A stretch of 64,000 bases of DNA from Bufo bufo (taxonomy: Eukaryota; Chordata; Amphibia; Anura; Bufonidae): contig NC_053390.1 of NCBI RefSeq assembly GCF_905171765.1, forward strand, positions 162,260,666 to 162,324,665, in the 5' to 3' direction. Below the pieces are notes generated by a model. The model was not told the origin of the DNA. It searched no databases and saw nothing but the letters and a program-made list of their open reading frames with translations. Both the position numbers and the translations under genes were made by a program. This document shows positions 21,533 through 31,630 of the stretch, one piece after another. How positions within the stretch are numbered: position 1 is the stretch's first letter; every line of letters begins with the position of its first letter.

Positions 21533-24195
21533 TGTCATGGATGTACAGAGACATACAGACGTTCCCGCGACAGGTGGCAGGAGATCTGTGAGACTGACAA
21601 CACGTGGTTTGATCTGACATGTTTTCCTTTCAAATAACGTCTGTGTTGTTTCTGGTGCTTGACACACCTTATTTCCCCAGGTGTGGCTATTTTGGTCATC
21701 TAACCCCTTAAGGACCTTGCCATTTTTCACCTTAAAGACCAAGCCATTTTTTGCAAATCTGACATGTGTCACTTTATGTGGTGATAACTATAAAACGCTT
21801 TTACTTATCCAGGCCATTCTGAGATTGTTTTCTCGTCACATATTGTACTTCATGACAGTGGTAAATTTGAGTCAAAATATTTCATTTTTATTTATAAAAA
21901 AATACCTAATTTACCAAAAAAAATAAAAATTAGCAATTTTCTAAATTTCTATTTCTCTGCTTTTAGAACAGATAGTGATACCTCCTAAAATAGTTATTAC
22001 TTTACATTTCTCATATGTTTACTTTATGTTTGGATCATTTTGTAAATTACATTTTTTTTTTTGAGGCATTAGATGGCTTAGAAGTTTAGAAGCAAATCTT
22101 GAAATTTCAGAAAATTTCCAAAACCCACTTCAGGCCTGAAGTCACTTTGTGGGGCTTAAATAATAGAAACCACCCATTTATGGCCCCATTTTAGAAACTA
22201 CACCCCTCAAGGTATTCAAAACTGATTTTACAAACTTTGTTAACCCTTTAGGTGTTCCACAAGAATTAAAGGAAAATGGAGATGAAATTTCAGAATTTCA
22301 CTTTTTTGGCAGATTTTCTATTATAATCAATTTTTTCCAGTAACCAAGCCAAACAAAACTCAATATTTATTACCCTGATTCTGTAGTTTACAGAAACACC
22401 CCATATGTGGTCGTAAACTATTTTTTGTTATTTACAGTGTTCATCTGACAGGTTAGGTCATGTGGTATTTTCATAGAGCAGGTTGTCACGGACGTGACAA
22501 TACCAAATATTTTTTGGGTTGTTTGTTTGAGTTTAACATAATAAAGCATTTTTGAAAAAAAAGATTTTTTAGTATCTCCATATTCTAAAAAGCAATATTA
22601 TTATTTTTTTTTTGGTCTTATGTAGGGGTTCATTTTTTTTGGGCATGAGATGACGGCTTGATTGGTACTATTTTAGGGTGCATAAGACTTTTTAATCGCT
22701 TGGTATTCACTTTTTGTGATGTAAGGTGACAAAATATTTTTTTTTTAGCACAGTTTTTATTAATTCTTTTTTTACGGTGTTGACCAGACAGGGTGGATCA
22801 TGTGATATTTTTATAGAGCATGTTGTTACACATGTGGTGATACCTAATATGTCTGTTTGTTTTTTTTTTTACAATTTTATATGCCTCTTTTTATGGGAAA
22901 GGGGATTTTTTTTAAATTAAAACTTTCATTTTTATTATTTCACTTTTATTATATTTTTTTTTTGTCTGAGTATGGGACTTCAACATTACAGGGTCTGATC
23001 CCTGTTTTATTGCAGCACAATACATCTGTATTGTACTGCATTGACTATCAGTGTATTACACAGTGTAATACACTGATAGTTTGCCTATGAGACCCAGCCT
23101 GGGTCCTGGGCCTTATAGGCCTCCGTACATGCCGGGCCCCAAGGCCTTGGAATGGCTTGGGACTGCCATGGCAACCATCGGGTCCCCACCACCACAGCGC
23201 GGGGACCCGATGGCTAAGGACAGGGAGCGCAAACCTCCCATATGCCACGGTCAGCGCTGACCGCGGCATATGAGGGGTTAATCCACCGGCATCGGCGTTA
23301 TCACCGATGCTGGTGGATGCAGCAGGGATCCGGCTGATCGCGGCACCGTACATGGGGGTAGAGAAGGACAGCAGGACGAGAATGCTCGTCCTGGGGTGCA
23401 AAGTACTGGCCCTTTAGGATGAGCATTCTCATCCTGGGTCGTTAAGGCGTTAACCTTCTCTATTTATTGTTGTTTCTCCCACTATGTTATGCGGTTTATA
23501 GCTTCTGTTTATAGCTTTTGTTTCCTATGATGGAAGCCCAGAAGATTTCCTAATGGCAACCACTGAAGCAATTGAATATATAGACAAATTGGATGTTTGT
23601 CTATAAACGAACAAAGCCTGCTCTGCTCCACCCTCCCACACCTACATATTTACTCTGCTTCATTATTGTCACCTTATTTTGCTAAGTGTTGAGTTTATGC
23701 ATGTGTATATGCCTATGGATGCCCTTATGCATTTTTATGTGTTGCTATTTTAGCGTCTATGCCATACGATAAATAAATATAGCTTCTGTTGGACTTGTGG
23801 TTAGCTTGTGTTTGGTTTTTGGCTGATTTCCTGGTGCTACCAAAGCTTCATTGAAGATAAGTGTTTCCTTTCCCTTTTGTATTTTGTTTATATATATGTG
23901 TGTGTTGCCTTTTTATTTGTCATTAGGCCTGAGGGAGACTCCTGTTCGTCCTTCCCTTTGGAGGAACAGGTATACTCAGTCCTGACATTAGTTCCAGGGT
24001 CCAATAGGGTGAGATAGGATTCTAGATATCCGGTGTATGAACTTGCCTACCTTTGGGGCCTGTTCATACTGGTAGTCTGTCAGGACTGGAGTTAGTGTTT
24101 TCTCTAGGATGTGTCCAGTTTCCAGGCCTTATTCTGGTATCCCCTTTCCCTCCCATGCTCGGTGTGGTGTTTTCCTCCCACACACGATCGTGACA
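21533..24195. mobile_element. Solo LTR inserted in the SINE, itself interrupted
   Basis: Starts TGTCATGGATG and ends ATCGTGACA. The 5-bp duplication GCTGC is exact on both sides (21528-21532, 24196-24200), and the SINE sequence is continuous across it. Without the inner element (21704-23449) the LTR is about 0.9 kb. No coding. Confidence 0.85.
21704..23449. mobile_element. AT-rich TTAA-type element (1.75 kb)
   Basis: Begins CCCCTTAAGGACC and ends GGGTCGTTAAGGCG, a degenerate inverted terminal repeat. The flanks are CTAA (left) and TTAA (right). The left two-thirds is AT-rich and related to the elements at 38.9-40.0, 45.3 and 48.7 kb. The right end is GC-rich with nested short palindromes (tattgtactgcattga, cagtgtattacacagtgtaatacactg). 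No transposase. piggyBac or Kolobok classes use TTAA, but I cannot decide which applies. Confidence 0.75.
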
Positions 24196-24310
24196 GCTGC
24201 AGAATATAGTAGCGCTATATAAGTGTGTGAAATAAATAAATAGCAGGGGAGTAGAGCACAGATCTCACTGATTGACTCTCAAACCAAGCAACCTCTTGCT
24301 TCTTTGCCCC

Positions 24311-24462
24311 ATGTCTGGAGTAACAACAGCCAAGTTCATCACAGCTTGCAGGCTATGCCTTCTTCTACCCCTTTGTCTTGCTTCTGTAGCAGAGATTTTT
24401 ATGCAACGACACCCAGATAAAGGGAGAATTGAAGAAATTTGTGAGAAACAGACATACTTAGA
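24311..24462 (+). CDS. Candidate first exon of a secreted protein (host gene?)
   Basis: An ATG at 24311 opens a frame with an apparent signal peptide: a short N-region, then CRLCLLLPLCLASVA with a plausible cleavage after SVA. About 24 charged residues follow (MQRHPDKGRIEEICEKQTY). The frame meets a strong splice donor, A/GTAAGT, at 24463, and would run into TAA if unspliced. It lies just after a SINE and before a repeat, with no recognised partner exon in the window. I do not recognise the protein. The combination of signal-like sequence and donor is suggestive, but a 50-codon frame can arise by chance. Confidence 0.25.
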
Positions 24463-24594
24463 GTAAGTCATGTGGCAGTTAAAACCTACCTGCTCCTTGC
24501 TCCCCCCTCCACAACCTCAGTGCTGCCAAGAGGGATCTAGCCAGGGCTAACTATGTATAATTTTTTACTAGTATTAGTTGTGCATGGGGAACAC

Positions 24595-24965
24595 TATCTA
24601 ATATATAAAGCTGAGTGTATGTGTGTGTGTATGTGTGTATGTCTGCTAAAGGAATCAGCACCGTCGCATTTACAATCACGAATTTGGCACACAAGTACAT
24701 CAGGCGTCCGGGAAGGTTTTAGACCGGGTCTCAGCTCTCTAGCACGTACCGTTCCTGGAATATTCCCAAAAAAATTCAAATATGGCACATCACATGACCT
24801 ACATTAGCCAATAGAAGCCTGAAGGTCTTTTTCTTCATATCCCAACTGCCATACACACGGTCACATGTCCCTTAGCCAATAGAAGCACGCAGGTCCTTAG
24901 TCTCCACATACACACAGTTTTACACCGGGTTTCCATAACAACCCAGCCATTTTTCTTCACTGCTG
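24595..24965 (+). repeat. Interspersed repeat, possibly Helitron-derived
   Basis: Begins 'atctaatatataaagctgagtg', followed by a (gtat)n stretch and 'tttacaatcacgaatttggcacacaagtacatcagg'. I associate this with a dispersed family in amphibian genomes, perhaps a non-autonomous Helitron. The 3' end was not found. Confidence 0.35.
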
Positions 24966-25309
24966 TAGGTCATCTTTAAAGGGGCAAGGCGCTGTGGATG
25001 ACCCAGGCCCCAGGTCCAGATAAACCACGCCCCTGATCCAGTTAGGCCACGCCCGCTCCCACCCCACAGCCGACAGGGATTAAAAAATTAAGGTAAGAAT
25101 CAACTTCTGTCAGCTGCAGGGGTGGGAGGGAAGGTGACTTGCTCCCTGCAGCTCAGGCTCAGACAGTACAGTGCTGCTGTCTGAGAGTGAGCTGTTCAAA
25201 AAGACATTCTTGTGTCCCTCCAGGCCCTGCGCCGAATGAAGGACAGGGAGTCTGAAAGTCGGACTGTCCGGCCGAAAACCGGACCTCTGACCACTCTAGG
25301 AGCAGGCTG

Positions 25310-26039
25310 CTGTGGAGGTCACAGTTAAGGGGACGGTCCGTTATGGAGGTCAGTGTTAAGCGGCATATTGCTGTAGAGGCCACTGTTAAGGAGACGGGGT
25401 GATGTGGAAATGACTGTTAAGGAGATGGGGTACTGTGGAGGTCACTAATAAGGGGACGGCCACTGTGGAGGTCACTGTTAATGGGGCGGGATACTGTGGA
25501 GGTCACTGTTAAAGGGGCGGGTGCTGTGGAGTTCTCTGTTAAGGGGGCAGGGAATGGTAGAGGTCACAGTTAAGGGGATGGTCCGCTATGGTGGTCAGTG
25601 TTAAGGCGTGGGTGCTGTAGAGGTCACTGTTAAGGGGGTGGGGTGTTGGGAAGTCACATTTTAAGGGAACGGAGCTCTGTGGAGGTCAATGTTAAGGGGG
25701 CAGGTTATTCTGGAAATCAATTTTAACGAGATGGGGTACTGTAGAGGTCACTAATAAAGGGGCGGCCGCTGTGGACGTCACTGTTAAAGGGGAGGGCGCT
25801 GTGGATATTACTGTTAAGGGGGCAGGCCGCTGTGGAGGTCACTGTTAAGGGAGGAGGGGACTGTAAAGGCCACTATTAAAGGGGCAGCGGGGTACTGTGA
25901 GGTCACTGTTAAGGCAGCGGGGTACTGTAAGGTCACTGTTAAGGGAGCGTGGTACAGTGGAGGTCACTGTTAAGGGAGTGAGGTACTGTGGCAGTCACTG
26001 TAGAGGTCTCTGTTAAGGAAGCCGGAAACAGTGGAGGTC
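25310..26039. repeat. Minisatellite, unit about 33 bp
   Basis: Tandem degenerate copies of 'ctgtggaggtcactgttaaggggacgggg'. The array resumes at 29879-30115 after the hAT insertion. Confidence 0.9.
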
Positions 26040-26234
26040 AGTTAGGGCAGGGCTCGACAAATCCCGGGCGCCAGGTCGCCATGGCGACCAGGAATTTGGT
26101 CCTGGCGCCTTAGGTATTTGCCAGGGCATGAAAATATAATTCAGAATAGGCCCAGCACACCAGCAGCCAGACGGGCGCAGTATCTCTTTAAGTTCACAGT
26201 AGACGCGGCGTCACGTCTAGACTCTAGTAGGTCC

Positions 26235-27060
26235 GCCCCCCACGCTTCCCGCCACAGACAACAGTGAAGAGGACCGCGACTGCCTCAGGCTGACTGCATT
26301 GAAGAGGACCGCTACTGGCTCAGTCTGTCCTGTCGCTGCGGCGTGTCTTCTTCAACTCTGTGTCACTCTCTGCGACTGCAGGACAGGGTGAGCTGCTTTG
26401 GATATGTCAGATAGGGCCAGGGAATGAGACCGGGGGGTGCTGGAGAGGGACAAGCGGCTGTCATGGCGTCTGGGGCGCCCCTTACACATGAGGGCAGATT
26501 CTCACTTCTTGAGGTGCCCATATACCCCCAGTCTCCTCCATATATAATATTAATAATAATATATATATACAGGTCTCTAGCTTCCTGCTACAGACAACAG
26601 TGAAGAGGACCGCTACTGCCTCAGTCTGTCCTGGTCCTACCTCATCGCTGCGGCGTGTCTCCTTCAACTCCTTCAACTCTGTGTCACTCTCTGAGACTGC
26701 AGGACAAGGTGAGCTGCTTTGGATATGTCAGATAGGGCCAGGGAATGAGACCGGGAGGTGCTGGAGAGGGACAAGCGGCTGTCATGGCGTCTGGGGCGCC
26801 CCTTACACATGAGGGCAGATTCTCACTTCTTGAGGTGCCCATATACCCCCAGTCTCCTCCATATATAATATTAATAATAATATATATATACAGGTCTCTA
26901 GCTTCCTGCCACAGACAACAGTGAAGAGGACCGCTACTGCCTCAGTCTGTCCTGGTCCTACCTCATCGCTGCGGCGTGTCTCCTTCAACTCTGTGTCACT
27001 CTCTGCGACTGCAGGACAAGGTGAGCTGCTTTGGATATGTCAGATAGGGCCAGGGAATGA
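26235..27060 (+). repeat. Tandem 5' exon/promoter repeat (about 2.6 copies, 312-321 bp)
   Basis: The block 'cagacaacagtgaagaggaccgc' to 'caggtctctagcttcctgc' recurs. Each copy ends its exon-like part with a donor-like sequence, CAGGGTGAGC or CAAGGTGAGC, at about 26388, 26709 and 27021. Each complete unit also carries an AT-rich 'tatataatattaataataatatatat' that could act as a TATA region for the next copy. This reads as alternative promoter plus first-exon modules; the transcription role is inferred. Confidence 0.7.
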
Positions 27061-27205
27061 ATCAGTTCCATCAGTGCTTCTGAAAATCTGTTCCATTCGT
27101 TTGAATGGGGCAGTGAGCACATGGATTTTCTATTTGCCCCATTTCAGATGAATGGAACTGATTAATAACGTACTAAAATGCAAACATCTTTCTTTGTGAC
27201 TTCAG
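27021..27205 (+). other. Candidate intron in the hAT transposase 5' UTR
   Basis: Donor AAG/GTGAGC at 27020/27021 and acceptor TTTCTTTGTGACTTCAG ending at 27205, seven bases before the transposase ATG. Splicing is predicted from consensus only. Confidence 0.5.
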
Positions 27206-27212
27206 AAAAAAA

Positions 27213-29363
27213 ATGAAGCGTACAGCAAAAGCTGCATCAGAAGATGCTAAGCAACTGCGGATGACAAATTTCTTCGCAAAGACCTCTTGTTTGGAAAGTG
27301 AGGTGGAACTTGTTACTGCAGAACCAACCTGCACAAGAGAAGAACAACCAGCAGAGGAGTCCCCTTCAACAAGTCACTCTCAAAATGCTGGAAAAAGGAA
27401 GTTTAAGCAATATTGGTGCAAGGAACTCACGTGGTTAAAATTTGACCATAACACGGGTATAGCCATATGCGAGATCTGTGCTTCTTTCCCTGGGATTGCT
27501 GACCAAGCATCTAAGTGTGTGAACGGGTTTTCAGGACCATTTAAACTGGAGACCTTCAAAAAACATGCAAAGTCTCTCCAGCATGAAAAATGTGTAAAGG
27601 CAAAACATGCTCTTTTATCTCCAGAAGCTACGCCATTGGCTGCATGTGTTAAGAAAATGGATCAAGAGATGTTCAACCACATGAACGTTCTATTTAATGT
27701 GGCTTATTATATTGCAAAACATAACAGACCATATACAGATTTTGAAGGTTTGCTAGAGCTGACTGGGAAACTAGGGATTGCTGTGAGAGAGGAATATGGA
27801 AATGACAAGAGATGCAAGGAATTCATCTCACATATTGCAAATGTTATAAGGAAAGAGCTCATCTGCGAGCTAAAGGAGTCAAAATATGTAAGTTTGATGC
27901 TAGACGGATCAACTGATAAAGGAAGCGTCGAAGAGCTAATATTGTATGTCAGGTACATCAAGAAGAATAAGATTAATGAAGTATTTCTATCAGTCCTACC
28001 TCTTGAAATGGCTACTGCAGATGGGTACTTACAAACCATTACTAAAGACCTGAAGACACATGGCCTCTTAGACTGGCTTTCTTCAAGCAAACTGATTGGA
28101 TTTGGTACAGATGGCGCTGCCAGCATGATTGGAGCTGAAAATGGACTGGTACAGAAAGTACGGCAAAATCTTCCACATGTAATAGGCATTCACTGTGTTG
28201 CACACAGATTAAATTTAAGTGTATTAAGCTCTGTGAAAGACGCAAAACACATTGATGACCTCGACTCTGTTTTAAAGAAGCTGTACCAATTTTATCAGTA
28301 TTCACCCAAGAGATTGCGACAGCTGAAGCAGGTAGCTGATAGTTTTCAGGCAAAAATCCTGAAATTTCAGTACTTGCATAACGTAAGATGGGTGTCGAGC
28401 AAAGTCAGTGCTCTCTCTGCACTCGTCAAAGACTGGAAATGTGTAGCAGTCCACCTTGAAAGTGTTGCTGCAGAAAAAGACAGTGCTTCTGCAGTTGCAC
28501 ATGGTTTGTTAAAGAAACTGACCGATTATAAATTTGTTCACATGCTCCATTTTCTGCTTGATTACTTAGAAATTATTAAGAACCTTTCTCTTTTATTTCA
28601 AAGAGAAGAGCTTTTCTTAAGCACAGTTGAGTTGCATGTGAAAAACACAATTTCATTCTTAAACGCACTCAAAGATGTGCCAAAACAGCATGAGGAGAGA
28701 TTTATTAGTGGAACATCACTTAAAGGACTGTATCAAAACATTCAGTTGCATGGACTCAGCCATACTGCAAATTCTTCCATCCAACATGAGAAAGAGAAAT
28801 TGATTCAGCATGGTGTTGCATATCTGGAAGAGCGATTTCTAACTCAGAAGAATATTGAACGTTCCACAGCAGTGTTTGATACATTTGCCTGGCCATCAGG
28901 AACAGCATTACAGGACTATGGGGTTGATGACATTACAGCATTGGTTCGTCATTTCCAGAAACAACTCTCACTGCCTGAAATGCATGACGAAAGTATGCAT
29001 GCTATTCACAATGAGTGGTATGAATTTAAAGTCCTTGGCAAAGGGAAGAAACTGAGTGATCTTCTGGATTTGGCACTCTCCAACACAGACAGATTTCCAG
29101 TTTTGGGAAACTTGCTGTCTATAGTGTCTGTGTTGCCTGTCTCAACCGCATGTTGTGAACGAGGGTTCAGTTTAATGAACTTTGTAAAAAATAAGTTCAG
29201 ATCATCAATGCAGCAAGAAAGTTTGGGTGATTTGTTAATGATCAACATGAATGGACCATCTGTGAAGGAGTTTGATCCTGCAAAGGCTGTTGACCATTGG
29301 TACTTTACTTCAAAGAATACAAGGCATGTTCATGGCCACAAAAAGCCAAGTGAAAAAAAATGA
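27213..29363 (+). CDS. hAT family transposase, 716 aa, intact
   Basis: Cut-and-paste transposase acting in the nucleus on the element's own 15-bp ends. A BED/TTF-like zinc finger covers residues 68-127 (C69, C86, C89, then H118, H124, C127). The RNase H-like core has the first catalytic aspartate in LMLDGSTDKG (D231) and the second in GFGTDGAASM (D300). HCVAHRLNL at 327-335 is a typical hAT block. The C-terminal dimerisation region includes STACCERGFSLMNFVKNKFR (about 650-675), with the expected glutamate. The protein resembles the ZNF862/KIAA1586-like branch of hAT-derived proteins. The length is normal for the family and there are no stops or shifts. The start is the first ATG after the candidate acceptor, with an A-rich leader. 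The end is rich in lysine. Confidence 0.93.
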   Translation: MKRTAKAASEDAKQLRMTNFFAKTSCLESEVELVTAEPTCTREEQPAEESPSTSHSQNAGKRKFKQYWCKELTWLKFDHNTGIAICEICASFPGIADQASKCVNGFSGPFKLETFKKHAKSLQHEKCVKAKHALLSPEATPLAACVKKMDQEMFNHMNVLFNVAYYIAKHNRPYTDFEGLLELTGKLGIAVREEYGNDKRCKEFISHIANVIRKELICELKESKYVSLMLDGSTDKGSVEELILYVRYIKKNKINEVFLSVLPLEMATADGYLQTITKDLKTHGLLDWLSSSKLIGFGTDGAASMIGAENGLVQKVRQNLPHVIGIHCVAHRLNLSVLSSVKDAKHIDDLDSVLKKLYQFYQYSPKRLRQLKQVADSFQAKILKFQYLHNVRWVSSKVSALSALVKDWKCVAVHLESVAAEKDSASAVAHGLLKKLTDYKFVHMLHFLLDYLEIIKNLSLLFQREELFLSTVELHVKNTISFLNALKDVPKQHEERFISGTSLKGLYQNIQLHGLSHTANSSIQHEKEKLIQHGVAYLEERFLTQKNIERSTAVFDTFAWPSGTALQDYGVDDITALVRHFQKQLSLPEMHDESMHAIHNEWYEFKVLGKGKKLSDLLDLALSNTDRFPVLGNLLSIVSVLPVSTACCERGFSLMNFVKNKFRSSMQQESLGDLLMINMNGPSVKEFDPAKAVDHWYFTSKNTRHVHGHKKPSEKK

Positions 29364-29488
29364 TCTACTTTCTACTTCATGAAAATAATCTGGTATGACA
29401 GGTACTGGTAAGTCACTTCATCATTATTATTATTATTATGACATAATATTTTCATTATCTTGCTCATGCCCATGAACATACAGCTTTA

Positions 29489-29794
29489 GGCTCCATTCAC
29501 ACGTCCGTGAATGTGTCTGCACCCGTTACGCAAATTGCGGAAGGGGTGCAGACCCATTCATTCTCTATGGGGACGGAATGGATGCGGACAGCACACAGTG
29601 TGCTGTCCGCATCCGCATTTGCGGTGCGCGGCCCCGATCTTTGGGTCCACAGCTCCGCAAAAAGATAGAACATGTCCTATTCTTGTCCGCAGCTTGTGGA
29701 CAAGAATAGGCATTTCTATGGGGGTGACGGGCTGGGGTGTTGCGGACGCGCAATTCGCGGGTCCGCAACACACCACGGACGTGTGAATGCAGCC
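29489..29794. mobile_element. PIF/Harbinger-type MITE (306 bp) inside the hAT
   Basis: GGCTCCATTCACACGTCCGTG and CACGGACGTGTGAATGCAGCC are inverted ends, flanked by TTA (29486-29488, 29795-29797). Internal palindromes include 'gcacacagtgtgc' and 'ctattcttgtccgcag' against 'gtggacaagaatag'. The unit amplified in the 191-bp satellite at 37.4-38.5 kb has similar ends. Confidence 0.8.
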
Positions 29795-29878
29795 TTATGA
29801 GGTTAAAAAAAAACTGGCTCCTAACCTTTTTAGCTGGCTCCTAGATTCAAAGGAAATTTGTCGAGCCCTGAGTTAGGG

Positions 29879-30115
29879 GATTTTAAGCTATGGTCAGTTT
29901 TAAGGAGAGGGTGCTGTGAAGGTCACTGAAAAGGGGGCGGGCCCCTGTGGAGGTCACTGTCAAGGGGGTGGGGTGCTGTGGAACTTACTGTTAAAGGGGA
30001 GGCTGCTGTGAAGGTCAAAGTTAAGGGGGTGGGCTGCTGTGGAGGTCCCATTTTAAGGAGACGGGGCACTGTGGGGGGGTCAGTGTTAAGGGGTGGGGGG
30101 CTGTGGAGGTCACTG
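29879..30115. repeat. Minisatellite, continuation of 25310-26039
   Basis: Same 'ctgtggaggtcactgttaaggggg' unit in the same orientation. The array was contiguous before the hAT arrived. Confidence 0.85.
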
Positions 30116-31630
30116 TTATAGTGGATACTCTCGATATCTTTTAATGATGCACATAAACATTAAAGGAGATAGATTAAATATACCCTTCAGCTAGTTACTG
30201 TATATATTTCAATAGCCCCAGTTATGGGGTAAAACTGCAATTTGTCACCAAGAGACCTATTGTGGCCCAGAAGCTCTCTCTATATACCAGGTGTTTATGT
30301 GATTGGAAGGACTGCTATTAAAAACTAGGCCCCATACAGTAACTCATTTAGGGTCCCTTGGGATCTCTAAGATGTGTCCGATCTTTGTACGCTATTGGTC
30401 AAAAAGGGCATCACATGAATATGACATTGTGATCTGCAATGGGAATATGGGAATAGGGACATTGACATGACATGACTGATTGGAAATATGGAACAAATCA
30501 CAGTGGAATTTATAGGGTTACGAAAAGTTTCAATATAGACATCACAGAGAAAAATGACTTTTCATATAAAACATAACTTTTACTGCTATTGGTTAAATAA
30601 TACCCCATCTTAGTATATATGTTAGGCTACATCAAATGAATAGACAAGGCCTTACTTGGACATACCAGGATAATGAAGTCCGATGTATAGAAAAATTTAC
30701 GGCAACTTACAGTTAGATGACTGTGGACCTGGTCAAACGGTAGATAGAGAGGTGGTGGATAAGGGGAAGGCAACAATATCCCTAATACAACCCTCAATGT
30801 ACCCCTGCCTACAGGCGGAGCACCCGCCCCGAAAGGGGGGACCCCACCTCTCGGTGGCTAAACCCTCACTGTCGCCTATTGATACCCTGCCTATAAGGAT
30901 CGATGATGTTCGTCCCTTCTTGGCAAATTGACCCGACGCGTTTCCCCAGACGTAATAAAGGCTGGTTCATCAGGGGACTCAGGATAGTTGATAGGTTCTT
31001 GCAGGTTTCAATAGATAGATGCCCAACTGATAGTAGTGGGCAAAAACTCTGATAGTTGCATAGCAGACCTCCTGGTATAGTAAGGTGCATAGGTATTGCT
31101 GGATAAGTGATTCAAATACCTGTTTTTGGCGCCTAGATTTGAGCCCCGCCTATGGATTACCCTATTAGTGCCATAGGATCGAAAAAAGCTCCACTTCCGG
31201 TGTTTGGAACGTACGCGGCGCTTGGTGGAACGCACATGTGATTCCGAAACCGGAAGTGAGCCGGCATTCACTCACAACATCATATCCTGCCTGTGAACCG
31301 CATGCAGGGAGGTGGGAGGAGAATCAGGACGGCAGATAGATACTGTCACCATGATTAGAAAGGGGGAGGGGAGTAATAATAGATATATAGGTTCTTGGGC
31401 CACACATTATAGAACTGTGCATCTTAAAGCGATCATCCCACATGTATATTAAAGGGGGTGTATAGAGAGGCTAGATATAAACTGTATTAACATAAAATTA
31501 TGTCAAAGGAACAGGCCCCCCATATTGATATATCTATCTAACTGGACCAATTGCGGTCCGATATAAGGCTGATTTACATTTGTAAAGGATAACCATAGTG
31601 CTGGCTACTGCATGAATAAAGTGAAGGAGA
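30116..31630 (-). repeat. Probable noncoding 3' region of the Penelope-like element
   Basis: This lies downstream of the PLE coding region on the minus strand. It has a GC-rich part (31120-31270) and, at 30935-30973, a hammerhead-like motif. The outer limit is uncertain; 30116-30680 may be something else. Confidence 0.5.
30935..30973 (-). ncRNA. Hammerhead ribozyme-like motif
   Basis: On the minus strand CTGATGA (30973-30967) is followed by a segment that can form a short CCAG/CTGG helix, then GAAACGCGTC (30944-30935). The CUGANGA and GAAA boxes with a terminal GUC are the conserved hammerhead core. CCC before the first box can pair with GGG after GTC as helix I. Penelope-like elements are known to carry hammerheads in their terminal regions. 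Helix I is short here, so activity is unproven. Confidence 0.5.

Larger units (their letters stand above)
26048..29870 (+). mobile_element. Complete autonomous hAT transposon (3.8 kb)
   Basis: Ends CAGGGCTCGACAAAT and ATTTGTCGAGCCCTG are perfect 15-bp inverted repeats. The 8-bp duplication AGTTAGGG is exact (26040-26047, 29871-29878). Inside are a triplicated 5' exon/promoter segment, a candidate 185-bp intron, an uninterrupted 716-codon transposase, and a Harbinger-type MITE near the right end. Intact termini, target duplication and ORF together suggest recent activity or purifying selection on this copy. Confidence 0.95.
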
